Notes: generated by a model not told the origin, from the sequence alone. DNA of 64,000 nucleotides from Sulfitobacter sp. S190 (GCF_025141935.1 NZ_CP081120.1:1922001-1986000), one strand, 5' to 3'. Positions 27,221 to 37,318 are shown, numbered from the stretch's first letter. Made by a program: numbers and translations.

Positions 27221-27243
27221 ATATAGTTTACCGTTAAACTATA
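27221..27243 (-). promoter_or_regulatory. Inverted repeat in the lpdA promoter shared with pdhA
   Basis: Reading toward lpdA: TATAGTTTA-ACGG-TAAACTATAT, ending 29 bases before the ATG. GTTTA-N4-TAAACTATAT recurs upstream of pdhA with the same orientation. The TATA portion could double as the -10 element, so a repressor here would block polymerase. Confidence 0.7.
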
Positions 27244-27317
27244 CACCCTCAGGTCACAATGGCGAGAATCGAATGGCTGCTATGCGTGTCCCGGCCGAGC
27301 CGCGACACGCGCAATCT

Positions 27318-27902
27318 TCAGGCGGCGACGCCCTGCTGGAGTTGACGCACCGTCTGGCCGTAGCCGCCGGCTGCCTCATAGGCGCGCTCCGCGCCGGTAT
27401 CGCAGCGGTCCAGCACGTCATTGCGGTGCGGGAAGCGACCGAACTGGCGGATCACCTCGCGGTGGGCCTTCGCATGCAAAAGCTGGCTTTCCCCGGTTTC
27501 CGGCATGCGTTCGCAAATCAGCCGGATGCACCGCTCCTGATCGCACAGGTTTTCCGAGTGCATCAGCGGCAAATAGAAAAACTGCCGCGCGGGTTCGTCG
27601 ATCTTGAAGTCCCACCCTTTCTGGATGGCGAGCTTGGCCGCCGCCAGAGCGGCACCGTCGAGCATGAAGGCGGCGCCATCATCGCGGTGCATGTTACGCG
27701 AAAACTGGTCGGTCACGATCAGGTAAGCGAGTGTGCCGCTTGGGTAGGTCAGCCATAGGCCAAGCGCCCCGTCTGCGGCAGCTTGCCAGACTTCACCGAA
27801 CTCGGACCGGATGCGCGCATCCAATGCCTCGTCCGTTGCATACCAGCCCTTCGGACCAATCTCGTCGAGCCAGAAGCTCAACACTTCATCGGGACCAACC
27901 AT
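27318..27902 (-). CDS. DUF924 family protein
   Basis: 194 residues. N-terminus VLSFWLDEIGPKGWYATDEA, then LTYPSGTLAYLIVTDQFSRN, FYLPLMHSENLCDQERC and FGRFPHRN are the hallmark blocks of DUF924, an all-helical tetratricopeptide-like family without known biochemical role. AAGGAGAG immediately precedes the ATG. A TTAA-N7-TTAAC box lies 38 bases upstream, suggesting CtrA control. Confidence 0.93.
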   Translation of the reverse strand: MVGPDEVLSFWLDEIGPKGWYATDEALDARIRSEFGEVWQAAADGALGLWLTYPSGTLAYLIVTDQFSRNMHRDDGAAFMLDGAALAAAKLAIQKGWDFKIDEPARQFFYLPLMHSENLCDQERCIRLICERMPETGESQLLHAKAHREVIRQFGRFPHRNDVLDRCDTGAERAYEAAGGYGQTVRQLQQGVAA

Positions 27903-27939
27903 GACGCTCTCCTTTTTCAGCGCGGCCTCTCCACGCCAG

Positions 27940-27955
27940 TTAAGGATATATTAAC
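27940..27955 (+). promoter_or_regulatory. CtrA-type box upstream of DUF924
   Basis: TTAA-GGATATA-TTAAC, an exact TTAA-N7-TTAAC match to the alphaproteobacterial CtrA consensus, 38-53 bases before the DUF924 start. Confidence 0.55.
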
Positions 27956-28046
27956 CCTAGGTAAAACAAACAATTTGCAACAAAACCGACATAATCATCG
28001 CGCCCGCGTTCACTTTGCGGCCCGGTGTTTCCTTTCAGAGACGGTT

Positions 28047-29315
28047 TTATCCGTTTTGCTCGCTTTCGACGTCTTCCAGATCGCTTTCGATGGCGTATTC
28101 CTGCGCGATCTCCAGTGCGACGCTGGTCGCGGTCGGGCCAACGGCCACGTAACTACCCGTTTCATCCACCGGCACCGCATCGGCAACAATCGAGCGGAAC
28201 AGCGCGTAGGCGACCATCGCGGCGAAAAGGACAGCCGTGAACAGGAAGAAGCCTGCGGGACCGACGCTTGTTCCCATGATCCAACCGGTGATGATCGGGC
28301 CAAGGATGGCCCCCAGCCCGTTGATGAATATCAATCCCCCCGACGCGGCAGTCATATCGTCATGTTCGAGAAAATCGTTCGTGTGGGCCAGAAGAAGCGA
28401 ATAAAGCGGGTTTGACATGCCGCCCATGACGAATGCAGACACCAGCAGCATCGGAAAGTTTGCGCCGTAAAGCATGCCGATCACCGATCCCGCACCACCG
28501 ATGACCGACACGGCGATGATCAGATACCGACGATCCATACGGTCCGAAATCCACCCGATCGGGTACTGCAGGATGACCGCGCCCACAAAGAAGGTCGCCA
28601 CGAAGGTCGAAATCTGCGCAACGCTCAATCCCGCCTGTGCACCGTAAACCGACGACATGCCGAACTGCGCCGAGAATATGCCACCCAGCAGGAACATCCC
28701 CACCGCACCAAGGGGCGAAAACCCGACAAGCGCCCGAAGGCTCATCGGTTTGGTCGTATCGAATGCGGGCGTCGGGCTGATCGACAGAAGAATGGGGGTG
28801 ATTGCAATGCTCACCAGAATTGACGGGATCACGAACAGCACAAAGCCGGAGGGATCCGCCGTGACCAGCAGCGCCTGCGCCAGAACGATGCCAAGCGTCT
28901 GCACGATCATATAGAGCGATAGTGCCTGGCCCCGGTTGGAATTGTCCGCCGCGTTGTTGAGCCAGCTTTCGGCCGTGACGTAAACGGCGGAAAAGCAAAA
29001 GCCGATCAGCACCCTGCCCGCAGTCCAGACGATGATGTTGGGAAACGTCGGATAGAGGATCATCACGGCCGAGATCAAAGACGCCAGCGCCGCGAAAACG
29101 CGCACGTGCCCCACGCGCCGGATCATCGTCGGCGCAAGCCGCGATCCGCCCAGAAAGCCCACGAAATACGCCGACATGACCACCGACATCATCAGCGTGT
29201 CGAAGCCTTCGATCTGGCCACGGATGCCCAGCAATGTGCCTTGCATGCCATTGCCAACCATCAAAAGGCTCATTCCCAGCAGCAGCGCCCAGGCGCTGGA
29301 GAGGACTTGGAACAT
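28047..29315 (-). CDS. Major facilitator superfamily transporter
   Basis: 422 residues with about twelve hydrophobic helices. FLGGSRLAPTMIRRVGHVRV is the loop 2-3 region with basic residues, and GRVLIGFCFSAVYVTAESWL is the helix 4-5 motif seen in YcaD-like/UMF-type carriers. The second half includes VILQYPIGWISDRMDRRYLI. The acidic C-terminal tail (about 35 residues) is cytoplasmic. Substrate unknown. It is transcribed alone: 94 bases from queA and 144 bases from DUF924. Confidence 0.92.
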   Translation of the reverse strand: MFQVLSSAWALLLGMSLLMVGNGMQGTLLGIRGQIEGFDTLMMSVVMSAYFVGFLGGSRLAPTMIRRVGHVRVFAALASLISAVMILYPTFPNIIVWTAGRVLIGFCFSAVYVTAESWLNNAADNSNRGQALSLYMIVQTLGIVLAQALLVTADPSGFVLFVIPSILVSIAITPILLSISPTPAFDTTKPMSLRALVGFSPLGAVGMFLLGGIFSAQFGMSSVYGAQAGLSVAQISTFVATFFVGAVILQYPIGWISDRMDRRYLIIAVSVIGGAGSVIGMLYGANFPMLLVSAFVMGGMSNPLYSLLLAHTNDFLEHDDMTAASGGLIFINGLGAILGPIITGWIMGTSVGPAGFFLFTAVLFAAMVAYALFRSIVADAVPVDETGSYVAVGPTATSVALEIAQEYAIESDLEDVESEQNG

Positions 29316-29409
29316 GGCGCGTCTCCCGTCTTGATCGGAGTGATGTGTACCCCACCCCTAAATGCGGCGGGAAAGGATGGTCCCGCCTATTGACGACACC
29401 GGCGGTCGC

Positions 29410-30462
29410 TTACGCGCCCGGGATCAACAGCGACGCGTCGCCGTAGGAGAAAAACCGGTATTCCTGCGCGACAGCATGGTCGTATATCGCCCGCAGCCGG
29501 TCATGGCCGACCAATGCAGCGACAAGCATCATCAGCGTCGATTTCGGCAGATGGAAGTTTGTCATCAGCGCATCGGTCACGTTGAACCGGAAACCCGGTG
29601 TGATGAAGATGTCGGTATCGCCTTCCCAGGCTGTGATTGCACCGTCGCGGGCGGCCGTCTCGATCAACCGCAATGCCGTGGTGCCGACGGGGATCACCCG
29701 GCCACCGGCGGCGCGTGTGGCGGTAATTTCATCCGCCGCGGTCTGGCTCACCCTGCCCCATTCGCTATGCATCTTATGATCGCTGATATCGTCGACCTTG
29801 ACCGGCAGGAACGTCCCCGCACCCACGTGCAAGGTCACATAGCTGAAGCTCACGCCCCTATCGGCAAGCGCATCGAGCAGCGGCTGATCGAAGTGCAACG
29901 ATGCCGTCGGCGCAGCAACCGCGCCTTTGTTTTTGGCCCAGACGGTCTGGTAATCCTCGAGGTCCTTTGCGTCGGCTGGCCGTTTTGCGGCGATATAGGG
30001 GGGCAGCGGCATCGCGCCCGCGTCGTTCAGGGCCGTGTCAAAGTCATCCCCCGACAGATTGAACCGCAGCCGCGCCTGACCGTACTCCACAGCCTCCAAC
30101 GCCGCAGACAGGCATTCGGAAAAGATGATCTCTTCTCCGATCCTTATTTTCTTCAGGGGCTTGATGAGTGCGGCCCAGGTTCCGTCCGCTTGCGGCTCCA
30201 GCAAGGTGGCCTCGATCCGGGCTGACACGGCGCCCTGCGCGCTGTCGCGGTGGCGCAATCCCGCCAGACGCGCTGGGATGACACGCGTATCGTTCAGCAC
30301 CAGCCGATCGCCCGGACGCAACCAATCGGTCAGCTCATGCACGATGCTGTCGTGCAGGCCGTCACCGTCCGCCACAAGCAGGCGGGCCGCTGAACGCGGC
30401 TCGGCCGGACGCACCGCAATCAGGTTTTCGGGCAGGTCAAAATCAAAATCAGATAGCTTCAT
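29410..30462 (-). CDS. queA: tRNA preQ1(34) S-adenosylmethionine ribosyltransferase-isomerase
   Basis: 350 residues. [55 protein letters not shown] and [20 protein letters not shown] are diagnostic of QueA. It transfers and isomerises the ribosyl part of SAM onto preQ1 in tRNA, giving epoxyqueuosine. It begins 9 bases after the stop of the large AsmA-like gene and is probably co-transcribed with it. A 7-bp hairpin (29366-29387) without T-tract follows the gene. Confidence 0.97.
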   Translation of the reverse strand: MKLSDFDFDLPENLIAVRPAEPRSAARLLVADGDGLHDSIVHELTDWLRPGDRLVLNDTRVIPARLAGLRHRDSAQGAVSARIEATLLEPQADGTWAALIKPLKKIRIGEEIIFSECLSAALEAVEYGQARLRFNLSGDDFDTALNDAGAMPLPPYIAAKRPADAKDLEDYQTVWAKNKGAVAAPTASLHFDQPLLDALADRGVSFSYVTLHVGAGTFLPVKVDDISDHKMHSEWGRVSQTAADEITATRAAGGRVIPVGTTALRLIETAARDGAITAWEGDTDIFITPGFRFNVTDALMTNFHLPKSTLMMLVAALVGHDRLRAIYDHAVAQEYRFFSYGDASLLIPGA

Positions 30463-30471
30463 GGCCGCGCC

Positions 30472-33400
30472 CTATCGTTCCCGATCGTGCGGTTCAATCC
30501 TTTTTTGGCGGGTCTGTTGCCGGCTCGGCAGAACAGTGCTTTCACTCCCCTCTACGGCGGGCAATTCGGTCTGCGGACCGCGCAGGGCATCGCGCAGCGG
30601 ACCGGGGGCCAGAGCCGATAGCGGGTTGACGAAAACATCCGGCGATTTGGCATTTCCCGTCAGCGTGTAGTTAAACCCGAACAGGCCTTCGCCCTTGCGC
30701 GAAAACAGCTGACCGATGCCATTGAGCAGGTATACCGGCGAAATGACGCCCTGCATGTTGATGCGTCCGGTGTCGGTCGCAAAGGTGCCATCCATCGACA
30801 GGCCGAGCGACGCACCTATTGCGCTTGCCCGGGCGAGCGTCATCCGGTTGGGCGTCAGCCGGAATTCGGCCTCGACCTCGTCAAAGTAGATCCCATCGCC
30901 GTTCATCTCGTTGATCAGGCCCACAACCGATACGGCATTGACCAGTGCCGCCATGGAGGGAGCGTCCTTGATCGATACCTCCGTTACGGTCAGCCGCCCA
31001 TCGAAGGCGCCGCCGCTTCCGACCGGCAGCAAAAGCAGGTTCATCTTGCCGCCCACCGCCTGTTGCAAAACACCCGCAGACCGGAAGACGCCGCCCGCAT
31101 CCTGGCTGGTGACCCGAATGGCCGAGCGTCCGTTTTGCGGCACGATGCGTCCCGAAATTTGCGTTCCGTCGTTCAGCCGCGCCTGAAACGGACCGTCCAG
31201 CCCTCCGCCGGTTTTGAAGATGCCCCGCATTTGCGACAGAAAGATCGTATCCGTGATCTGCAGCCGGTCGAGATTGATCTCCACCTGCTGTGCGCCGCCG
31301 CGTGAACCACCGCTGTTTGATGCGCCACCACCGAAGTCCGCGCGCCGCATGTCGAGCCTGCCGCCACGGATCACCACCCGAGGGGGCCGCCCCGCCCCCT
31401 GCCCGATAAGATCCACCGGTACATCAAGCCAGTCCCCCAATCGCAATCGCTCGATCCGGAACCTTTCCAGCCCGCCCCCCGCCGCGAGACTGATCCGACC
31501 GTTCACCGACAGCCCCGCCGCACTCAGGCGGATGCTGTCGACCTGTGGCGCCGATCCCAGCGTAACGGACATCGCCAGTTCACCGCCCCTGCCTGCGGGT
31601 TTTGACCAGCCGAGCGGAGGAATATTCAAACGCAGACCTTGCAGTTGGGACGTCAGGTTCAGGCGCGGCGCCTGTCCGCGTGCCAGATCGATGGTGAACG
31701 CAGCCGCCGTCTCACCCGAAAGGGTGCCGTCCGGCAAGGCGATGTCGAACGCCTGAAGGGCTGCGGGCGACACACGTGCGGTCCCGCGCACGGTGCTCGT
31801 GGCCGACCCTGCCCCTATGGGCTGACGCCATGTCGCGTCGAAAGGCAGACCATCCAGCCGCCCCGCCCCCGATAATGACACACCGTCGTTGTTGGCCGAC
31901 AGCGTCATGCGATCACTGCTCAGACTGCGACCGGCGATAAGCGTGTCGCTTTGCAGATTGTCGATCCGCCCGACGACATCAAAGGTCACGTCAGCCGGAG
32001 ATCCGCCTTTGCGCAGCGGGAACCCGATTGTGCCCTCGAGCACCGCCTCACCCTGCCCCAAATCCGGCGTCAGACCGCTGCGTTGCATGGCGCGGATCGG
32101 CTCACGGTCGAGCAACCACAACGCGGCCGTCAGGCTCGATCGGGTGCGCAGCCGCACCACCGCGGGCGCATCCGGTTTGACCGATACATCCGGAATAATG
32201 AAGGACGACGCCTCCATCGCGACGGTGCCGCCCGCTCCGGTCTCGACCTCGCCGCTGTCGACCGAAACGACAAATCGGTTCTGGGCAAGGTTGACCGTGC
32301 CCTCACCTTTGGTGATGGGGGGCATGTCGCGCAGGAATTTGACGGTCGCCTCATCGAAATCGAAGGCGAAATAGCTGACCGGTTTCTGTTTGGGTTCCAG
32401 CCGCAGCGCGAAATCGGCATCGCGGATACGCGCCTCCAACAGGTTGTCGGTCAACCAGCCCCGCGTTTTCGGCTTTGCGCCCAAAGGCCACAGCTCGAGA
32501 ATCCGCTCGGGCGTGACCGCGTCGATCCGCGCATCAAAGGCCAGCGCCCAGCCATCGGACTGTGCAGTTAGATTGCCGAAACCCCGTGCGGTGTTGCCCC
32601 GGTCGGTGATGTCCAGCCTGCCGATCTCGAGCCGGAAAGGATCAAGCGTCAGCCGCGCGTCAACCTCGACGCGTTCCAGATCAACGGCCGTCGCATAGAC
32701 ATTTGCGGGATTTGCGGTCACGTCACTGAGCACGAACTGCCCGACCATGCTTTCCAGTTGCCCGGACCGCAGCCCTTTGAGCGTTGCAGTACCCTCCGCG
32801 CTTCCTGTCACCCAAGGGCTGACGACGGAAAGCTCGTCAAACTGCACAAGACCGCTGGCGGCATCATAGCTCATATACGCATGTGCAGATTCGAACGGGA
32901 TCGGGGTCGTCTGTTCGTTGGGCTGCACAACGCCCTTGCCGATCTGCAAGGTTGCGCTGAGCGGCGCGAGCGTACCATTCGCGCGCACGCCACTGCGCAC
33001 CGCGCCCGAAATCGGGGCGCGCACGATATCGAGAAACGCGAATGCCGGGCTTTGCTGGGCGATATCCGCGCCCGACGCCCCATCGATTGTCACGCCGAAC
33101 TGCGCTTCCGGCGCGCCAATGGTGCTGGTGAAATTGGCGGCCAGTGTCGTCACCCCGGGGCTGTCGCCCAACACGGCCAAATCCGCAATGATAGACAGAT
33201 CGTCGCCATCGCGTTCGGCAATGATGCGGCCCCCATCGAGCGTCCAGACCTTTTCGGCCCGCCGGTCGATGAATTGCAGTGTCAGCCCCCGCAGCGTCGC
33301 GCGGTCCAGCGACGCGAGCACGGGTGTGGCCAGCACGTCGTCGATCTGCTTGATCAGCGAGCCGAGGTTTTCGGCCCGTCGCGACGGCCCCGAAAGCGTC

Positions 33401-33876
33401 GTGCCGCCGGACAACTCGAACTGGCCATCCTCTGTGCGAACGATTGTCGCGAAAACGCCACGCAGGGACACCTGAGCGGGCTGCAACCGGCCCTCGGCAA
33501 GCGCTGCGACAGATGCCGCGATCTGCGCCTCGGAAAAGCGCATGATCTCACCGCCGCCTTCACTGAGCACGGAGACATCGCGCAACCGCAATCGCGGTTT
33601 CCAGCCTTCTTCGATCAGGAACTGCACATCGCCGAAATCGACCTGTGCGTTGGGCAATTCGCGCGCCAGCCGCGCCTCGATCCGCCGCTCCATCCATGCA
33701 GGCACGTCGCGCGGCCCGTCAAACAACCAGACCACGCCGAGGACCAGCAAAACAACGACCAGCACCAGCAACGACCACAGCGCATTCACAACCCCATGGG
33801 CCATATGACGCCGTTTGCGTATGCGCGGCTTTTGCGCGGGCGGCGGCACCTTGGGCTCTGCGCTTTGCTGGGTCAT
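30472..33876 (-). CDS. Large AsmA-like / DUF3971 envelope protein
   Basis: 1134 residues if it starts at MTQQSAEPK; a GTG at 33951 would add 25 residues, and neither has a convincing ribosome site. A cytoplasmic Pro/Lys/Arg-rich tail is followed by one membrane helix (residues about 28-52, VNALWSLLVLVVVLLVLGVV) and a very long beta-rich periplasmic part. The C-terminal block with PSMAALVNAVSVVGLINEMN and YTLTGNAKSPDVFVNPLSAL is the AsmA-like C-terminal region. Such proteins (YhdP, TamB relatives) are thought to bridge the envelope and move phospholipids. Divergent from bcp, upstream of queA. Confidence 0.85.
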   Translation of the reverse strand: MTQQSAEPKVPPPAQKPRIRKRRHMAHGVVNALWSLLVLVVVLLVLGVVWLFDGPRDVPAWMERRIEARLARELPNAQVDFGDVQFLIEEGWKPRLRLRDVSVLSEGGGEIMRFSEAQIAASVAALAEGRLQPAQVSLRGVFATIVRTEDGQFELSGGTTLSGPSRRAENLGSLIKQIDDVLATPVLASLDRATLRGLTLQFIDRRAEKVWTLDGGRIIAERDGDDLSIIADLAVLGDSPGVTTLAANFTSTIGAPEAQFGVTIDGASGADIAQQSPAFAFLDIVRAPISGAVRSGVRANGTLAPLSATLQIGKGVVQPNEQTTPIPFESAHAYMSYDAASGLVQFDELSVVSPWVTGSAEGTATLKGLRSGQLESMVGQFVLSDVTANPANVYATAVDLERVEVDARLTLDPFRLEIGRLDITDRGNTARGFGNLTAQSDGWALAFDARIDAVTPERILELWPLGAKPKTRGWLTDNLLEARIRDADFALRLEPKQKPVSYFAFDFDEATVKFLRDMPPITKGEGTVNLAQNRFVVSVDSGEVETGAGGTVAMEASSFIIPDVSVKPDAPAVVRLRTRSSLTAALWLLDREPIRAMQRSGLTPDLGQGEAVLEGTIGFPLRKGGSPADVTFDVVGRIDNLQSDTLIAGRSLSSDRMTLSANNDGVSLSGAGRLDGLPFDATWRQPIGAGSATSTVRGTARVSPAALQAFDIALPDGTLSGETAAAFTIDLARGQAPRLNLTSQLQGLRLNIPPLGWSKPAGRGGELAMSVTLGSAPQVDSIRLSAAGLSVNGRISLAAGGGLERFRIERLRLGDWLDVPVDLIGQGAGRPPRVVIRGGRLDMRRADFGGGASNSGGSRGGAQQVEINLDRLQITDTIFLSQMRGIFKTGGGLDGPFQARLNDGTQISGRIVPQNGRSAIRVTSQDAGGVFRSAGVLQQAVGGKMNLLLLPVGSGGAFDGRLTVTEVSIKDAPSMAALVNAVSVVGLINEMNGDGIYFDEVEAEFRLTPNRMTLARASAIGASLGLSMDGTFATDTGRINMQGVISPVYLLNGIGQLFSRKGEGLFGFNYTLTGNAKSPDVFVNPLSALAPGPLRDALRGPQTELPAVEGSESTVLPSRQQTRQKRIEPHDRER

Positions 33877-34023
33877 CGTCTTGACGGGGTGCCATTCATT
33901 GAGGCGGACCAAAACATCTCGGCCACGCTGTTTACCTTTGCCCTCACGCACCTACTATGACAGCAAGCCGCAGCGCTTCCAAGGCGGCGCTTGCGACAAT
34001 CAGCCGATCGTGAAGGACACAGA

Positions 34024-34485
34024 ATGCCAGATATTTCCCAGCCCGCCCCCGATTTTACCCTGCCCGTCACCGGCGGCGGTTCTGTCACCTTATCCGAGTT
34101 GAAGGGCGCGCCGGTGGTCCTGTTTTTCTATCCGCGCGATGACACGCCGGGCTGCACCAAGGAAAGCATCGGTTTTTCGGAACACCTCGAGGCATTCGAG
34201 GCCGCTGGCGCCAAGGTCTTCGGCATCTCCCGCGACAGCATGGCCAAACACGACCGGTTCGCGGCAAAGCATGGGCTTGCCGTGCCACTTCTGTCCGACG
34301 AAGAAGGAAATGTCACCGAAGACTACGGCGTCTGGGTCGAGAAAAACATGTACGGCAAGAAATCGATGGGTATCGAGCGGGCGACATATCTGGTCGACGC
34401 CCAAGGCAACGTCGCCCGTATCTGGCGCAAGGTCAAAGTGCCCGGTCACGTCGAAGAAGTGCTCGAGGCGGTGAAGGCGCTGTGA
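34024..34485 (+). CDS. bcp: Thioredoxin-dependent thiol peroxidase (BCP/PrxQ peroxiredoxin)
   Basis: 153 residues. PVVLFFYPRDDTPGCTKESI with peroxidatic C44. The position five residues later, where two-cysteine PrxQ enzymes have the resolving cysteine, is isoleucine/glycine (CTKESIGF), so this is a one-cysteine type. ERATYLVDAQGNVARIWRKV closes the thioredoxin fold. It reduces organic and hydrogen peroxides. AAGGA precedes the ATG, and the stop overlaps the next gene's GTG. Confidence 0.95.
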   Translation: MPDISQPAPDFTLPVTGGGSVTLSELKGAPVVLFFYPRDDTPGCTKESIGFSEHLEAFEAAGAKVFGISRDSMAKHDRFAAKHGLAVPLLSDEEGNVTEDYGVWVEKNMYGKKSMGIERATYLVDAQGNVARIWRKVKVPGHVEEVLEAVKAL

Positions 34486-35291
34486 AGCCCCTTGCCCAGA
34501 TGGCTGAGGACGTGCTGCGCACGGCCGACGGACGCGAGAAAACGGCGCTGAGCAGGTCCTACGCTGCACAGTGGCGTGCAGCGCGGGCAGAGGGTGGCAC
34601 GCCCGAGATCGGGCATGCCGATCCACCGCTGCACCCCGCCCGCCCGGCAAAGCCCGAACTGCTCAGCCCGCGTGACGTGCCGCGCCGCCGCCCCGGTACG
34701 CCCGAGGGGCGCATCGCGCTTTTGCACGCCGTGGCGCACATCGAGCTGAACGCCGTCGACCTGCACTGGGATATCATTGCACGGTTTTCCGACGTGCCGA
34801 TGCCCATCGGTTACTATGATGACTGGGTGAAGGCTGCGGATGAAGAATCCAAGCATTTCAATCTGATGTGCGATTGTCTTGAAGAGTTCGGCAGCCACTA
34901 CGGCGCCCTGCCGGCGCATGCGGGCATGTGGCGCGCCGCCGAAGACACGGTCGATGATTTCATGGGCCGTCTGGCCGTGGTGCCGATGGTTCTCGAGGCG
35001 CGCGGGCTCGACGTGACACCGGGGATGATCAAGATATTCAAACAGGCCAAGGCCACATCTGCGGTCGAGGCGCTGGAGGTCATTTACGCCGAAGAGGTCC
35101 ATCACGTGGCCTACGGATCGAAGTGGTTCCATTTCCTGTGCGGGCGTCACGAACTGGACCCGACCCAGAAGTTTCACGCCCTCGTCAGACAGTATTTTCA
35201 CGGGGCGCTCAAACCGCCATTCAACGAAGAAAAGCGCGCCGAAGCCGGTATTCCACCCGATTTCTACTGGCCCCTCGCCGAGGGGGCGTAG
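34482..35291 (+). CDS. DUF455 ferritin-like protein
   Basis: 269 residues starting at a GTG that overlaps the bcp stop (GTGA). The DUF455 core has LLHAVAHIELNAVDLHWDII, DDWVKAADEESKHFNLMCDC and EVIYAEEVHHVAYGSKWFHF: E..H and EE..H pairs expected for a di-iron four-helix bundle. Some homologues are linked to tRNA hydroxylation or unknown oxidations; the substrate here is unknown. Coupling to a peroxiredoxin hints at a role in oxidative stress. Confidence 0.92.
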   Translation: MKPLAQMAEDVLRTADGREKTALSRSYAAQWRAARAEGGTPEIGHADPPLHPARPAKPELLSPRDVPRRRPGTPEGRIALLHAVAHIELNAVDLHWDIIARFSDVPMPIGYYDDWVKAADEESKHFNLMCDCLEEFGSHYGALPAHAGMWRAAEDTVDDFMGRLAVVPMVLEARGLDVTPGMIKIFKQAKATSAVEALEVIYAEEVHHVAYGSKWFHFLCGRHELDPTQKFHALVRQYFHGALKPPFNEEKRAEAGIPPDFYWPLAEGA

Positions 35292-35479
35292 GCCCGGGAT
35301 TGTCAAGGCATTGGAATAGGCGGATTTTTGCCAAAATACATCGCTCATAGGCCCAGTTCAGCGCAACCGGGTCAGAAGGGTTGCCCGTACGCCCTGCGCT
35401 GGATATTGCAGTTGTGTTAACGGAACCGCGAGGGACACACGGTTCTGGCAAGTTGACGGGACAGAGGGAAATACAAGAC

Positions 35480-36796
35480 GTGCGCACACAGCTCGCTATC
35501 AAGACTCATGCCATACTGGAAAAATACTTTCCCGAACGGCGCGTTTTTCTGAAATCCGACAACGACACACGTTTCATTCGCCTTCGACCAGGAACACAGC
35601 TCATCGCGCTTGCGGGTGCGTCTTTGCTGGTCGGTTGGGCCATTATCGCAACCGCCGTGATCCTGATGGACAGCATCGGATCGGGCAATTTCCGCGAACA
35701 GGCAAAGCGCGATCAGCGCACCTATCAGGCCCGGCTCAACGATCTGAGCGGCCAGCGTGACGCGCGTGCCGAAGAAGCGCTTGCCGCGCAGGAACGCTTC
35801 AACGCCGCACTGGCACAGATCTCGGTGATGCAATCGGAATTGCTGTCCTCCGAGACGCGCCGCCGCGAGCTGGAAACCGGTATTGACGTGATCCAGACGA
35901 CCCTGCGCGATACGATGAAGCAGCGTGAAGAAGCGCGCACCCGTCTGGCCGCGATCGAAGAAGGTGGTGACGGCACGGTGCAGATCGCCGCGAGCAACGC
36001 CCCTGTCGATTTTCTCGCAGACGCGCTGGCCCGTACAGCAAAAGAACGCGATCAGGTGATCGAAGACGCGCAAGACGCGCTTTTGCAGGCCGACGAAATG
36101 GCCGCCAAGATCGCGCAGATGCAGGAACAGAACGACACGATTTTCCGCCAGCTTGAGGAAGCGATGAGCGTTTCTGTCGCGCCGCTGGACAAGATGTTCC
36201 GCTCTGCCGGCATGCCGACCGATCGCATCCTCGAGACGGTGCGCCGTGGGTACTCTGGTCAAGGTGGTCCGCTGACGCCTCTGAGCTTTACAACGCGGGG
36301 CGAGCCCCCCTCGCCCGATACACTGCGCGCGAACCGGTTGTTGAACCAGATGGACAAATTGAACCTCTACCGGATTGCCGCTTCCAAGGCGCCATTCTTC
36401 AATCCGGTGCAGGACAACTTCCGCTTTACCTCGAAATTCGGTTTCCGCCGCGATCCCAAGACAGGCGGACGCCGCATGCACCAGGGCGTTGATTTCGCCG
36501 CCGGACTGGGTACGCCGCTTTATGCTACCGCGGATGGTGTCGTCACCCATGCAGGTTGGGGGTCGGGCTATGGCCGTCTCGTCAAGATCCAGCATGAGTT
36601 CGGCATCGAAACCCGCTACGCACATATGTCAAAAATGCGCGTGAAGGTCGGACAAAGAGTGTCGCGCGGCCAGCGGATCGGTGATATGGGTGCATCAGGA
36701 CGGGTCACCGGCGTGCATTTGCACTACGAAGTGCGCGTAGGTGGTAAGGCCGTCAACCCAATGATCTATATCAAGGCAGCTAACGATGTTTTCTAA
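35480..36796 (+). CDS. M23 (LytM) family metallopeptidase with membrane anchor and coiled coil
   Basis: 438 residues from GTG 35480, which has GAGGGA upstream; an earlier in-frame ATG at 35381 would add a stretch with no ribosome site. A membrane helix sits near residues 40-62 (LIALAGASLLVGWAIIATAV), then a long coiled coil (residues 75-260). The LytM domain keeps the zinc ligands and active site: HQGVD (HxxxD) and HLHYEVR (HxH). It should cleave peptidoglycan cross-links in the periplasm. Overlaps the bactofilin gene by 11 bases. Confidence 0.94.
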   Translation: MRTQLAIKTHAILEKYFPERRVFLKSDNDTRFIRLRPGTQLIALAGASLLVGWAIIATAVILMDSIGSGNFREQAKRDQRTYQARLNDLSGQRDARAEEALAAQERFNAALAQISVMQSELLSSETRRRELETGIDVIQTTLRDTMKQREEARTRLAAIEEGGDGTVQIAASNAPVDFLADALARTAKERDQVIEDAQDALLQADEMAAKIAQMQEQNDTIFRQLEEAMSVSVAPLDKMFRSAGMPTDRILETVRRGYSGQGGPLTPLSFTTRGEPPSPDTLRANRLLNQMDKLNLYRIAASKAPFFNPVQDNFRFTSKFGFRRDPKTGGRRMHQGVDFAAGLGTPLYATADGVVTHAGWGSGYGRLVKIQHEFGIETRYAHMSKMRVKVGQRVSRGQRIGDMGASGRVTGVHLHYEVRVGGKAVNPMIYIKAANDVF

Positions 36797-37289
36797 GAGC
36801 AAAATCAACGATCCCGCGCCCGGTAGCAGCGATTCCCCTTCGTCGGCACCGACTTCTGCGGCGCCCGCGTCGCCCGCACCTGCGCCGAAATCGAACGAAT
36901 TCAAGGCAAGCGCCCCCAAGGCCAAGCCACCCGCATCGATTCTGTCGTCGGACCTGCATGTCACCGGAAACATGAAGACGACCGGCGACATCCAGGTCGA
37001 GGGCACGGTGGAAGGCGATATTCGTGCGCACCTGCTGACCATCGGTGAAACGGCCACGATCAAGGGTGAAGTGATTGCCGATGACGTTGTCATCAACGGC
37101 CGTATCGTAGGGCGCGTGCGCGGTCTCAAGGTGCGTCTGACATCGACGGCCCGCGTCGAGGGTGACATCATCCACAAGACAATCGCGATCGAATCCGGTG
37201 CGCATTTCGAAGGGTCGGTCCAACGTCAGGACGATCCGTTGAACCCCGGCGCAAAGAGCGCCCCGGCGAAGGCCAACCCGGCCTCCTGA
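36786..37289 (+). CDS. Bactofilin (polymer-forming cytoskeletal protein)
   Basis: 167 residues. A disordered Ser/Pro/Ala N-terminus of about 55 residues precedes the bactofilin domain (SILSSDLHVTGNMKTTGDIQ, VEGTVEGDIRAHLLTIGETA, VEGDIIHKTIAIESGAHFEG) with its repeating beta-helix pattern, then a short Pro/Ala tail. Bactofilins polymerise under the membrane and position cell-wall enzymes. The 11-base overlap with an M23 peptidase gene is a known and functional arrangement, so the peptidase is its likely partner. A terminator follows. Confidence 0.95.
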   Translation: MFSKSKINDPAPGSSDSPSSAPTSAAPASPAPAPKSNEFKASAPKAKPPASILSSDLHVTGNMKTTGDIQVEGTVEGDIRAHLLTIGETATIKGEVIADDVVINGRIVGRVRGLKVRLTSTARVEGDIIHKTIAIESGAHFEGSVQRQDDPLNPGAKSAPAKANPAS

Positions 37290-37318
37290 TCCGGATCTCA
37301 AATTCCGAATTTTTAATT

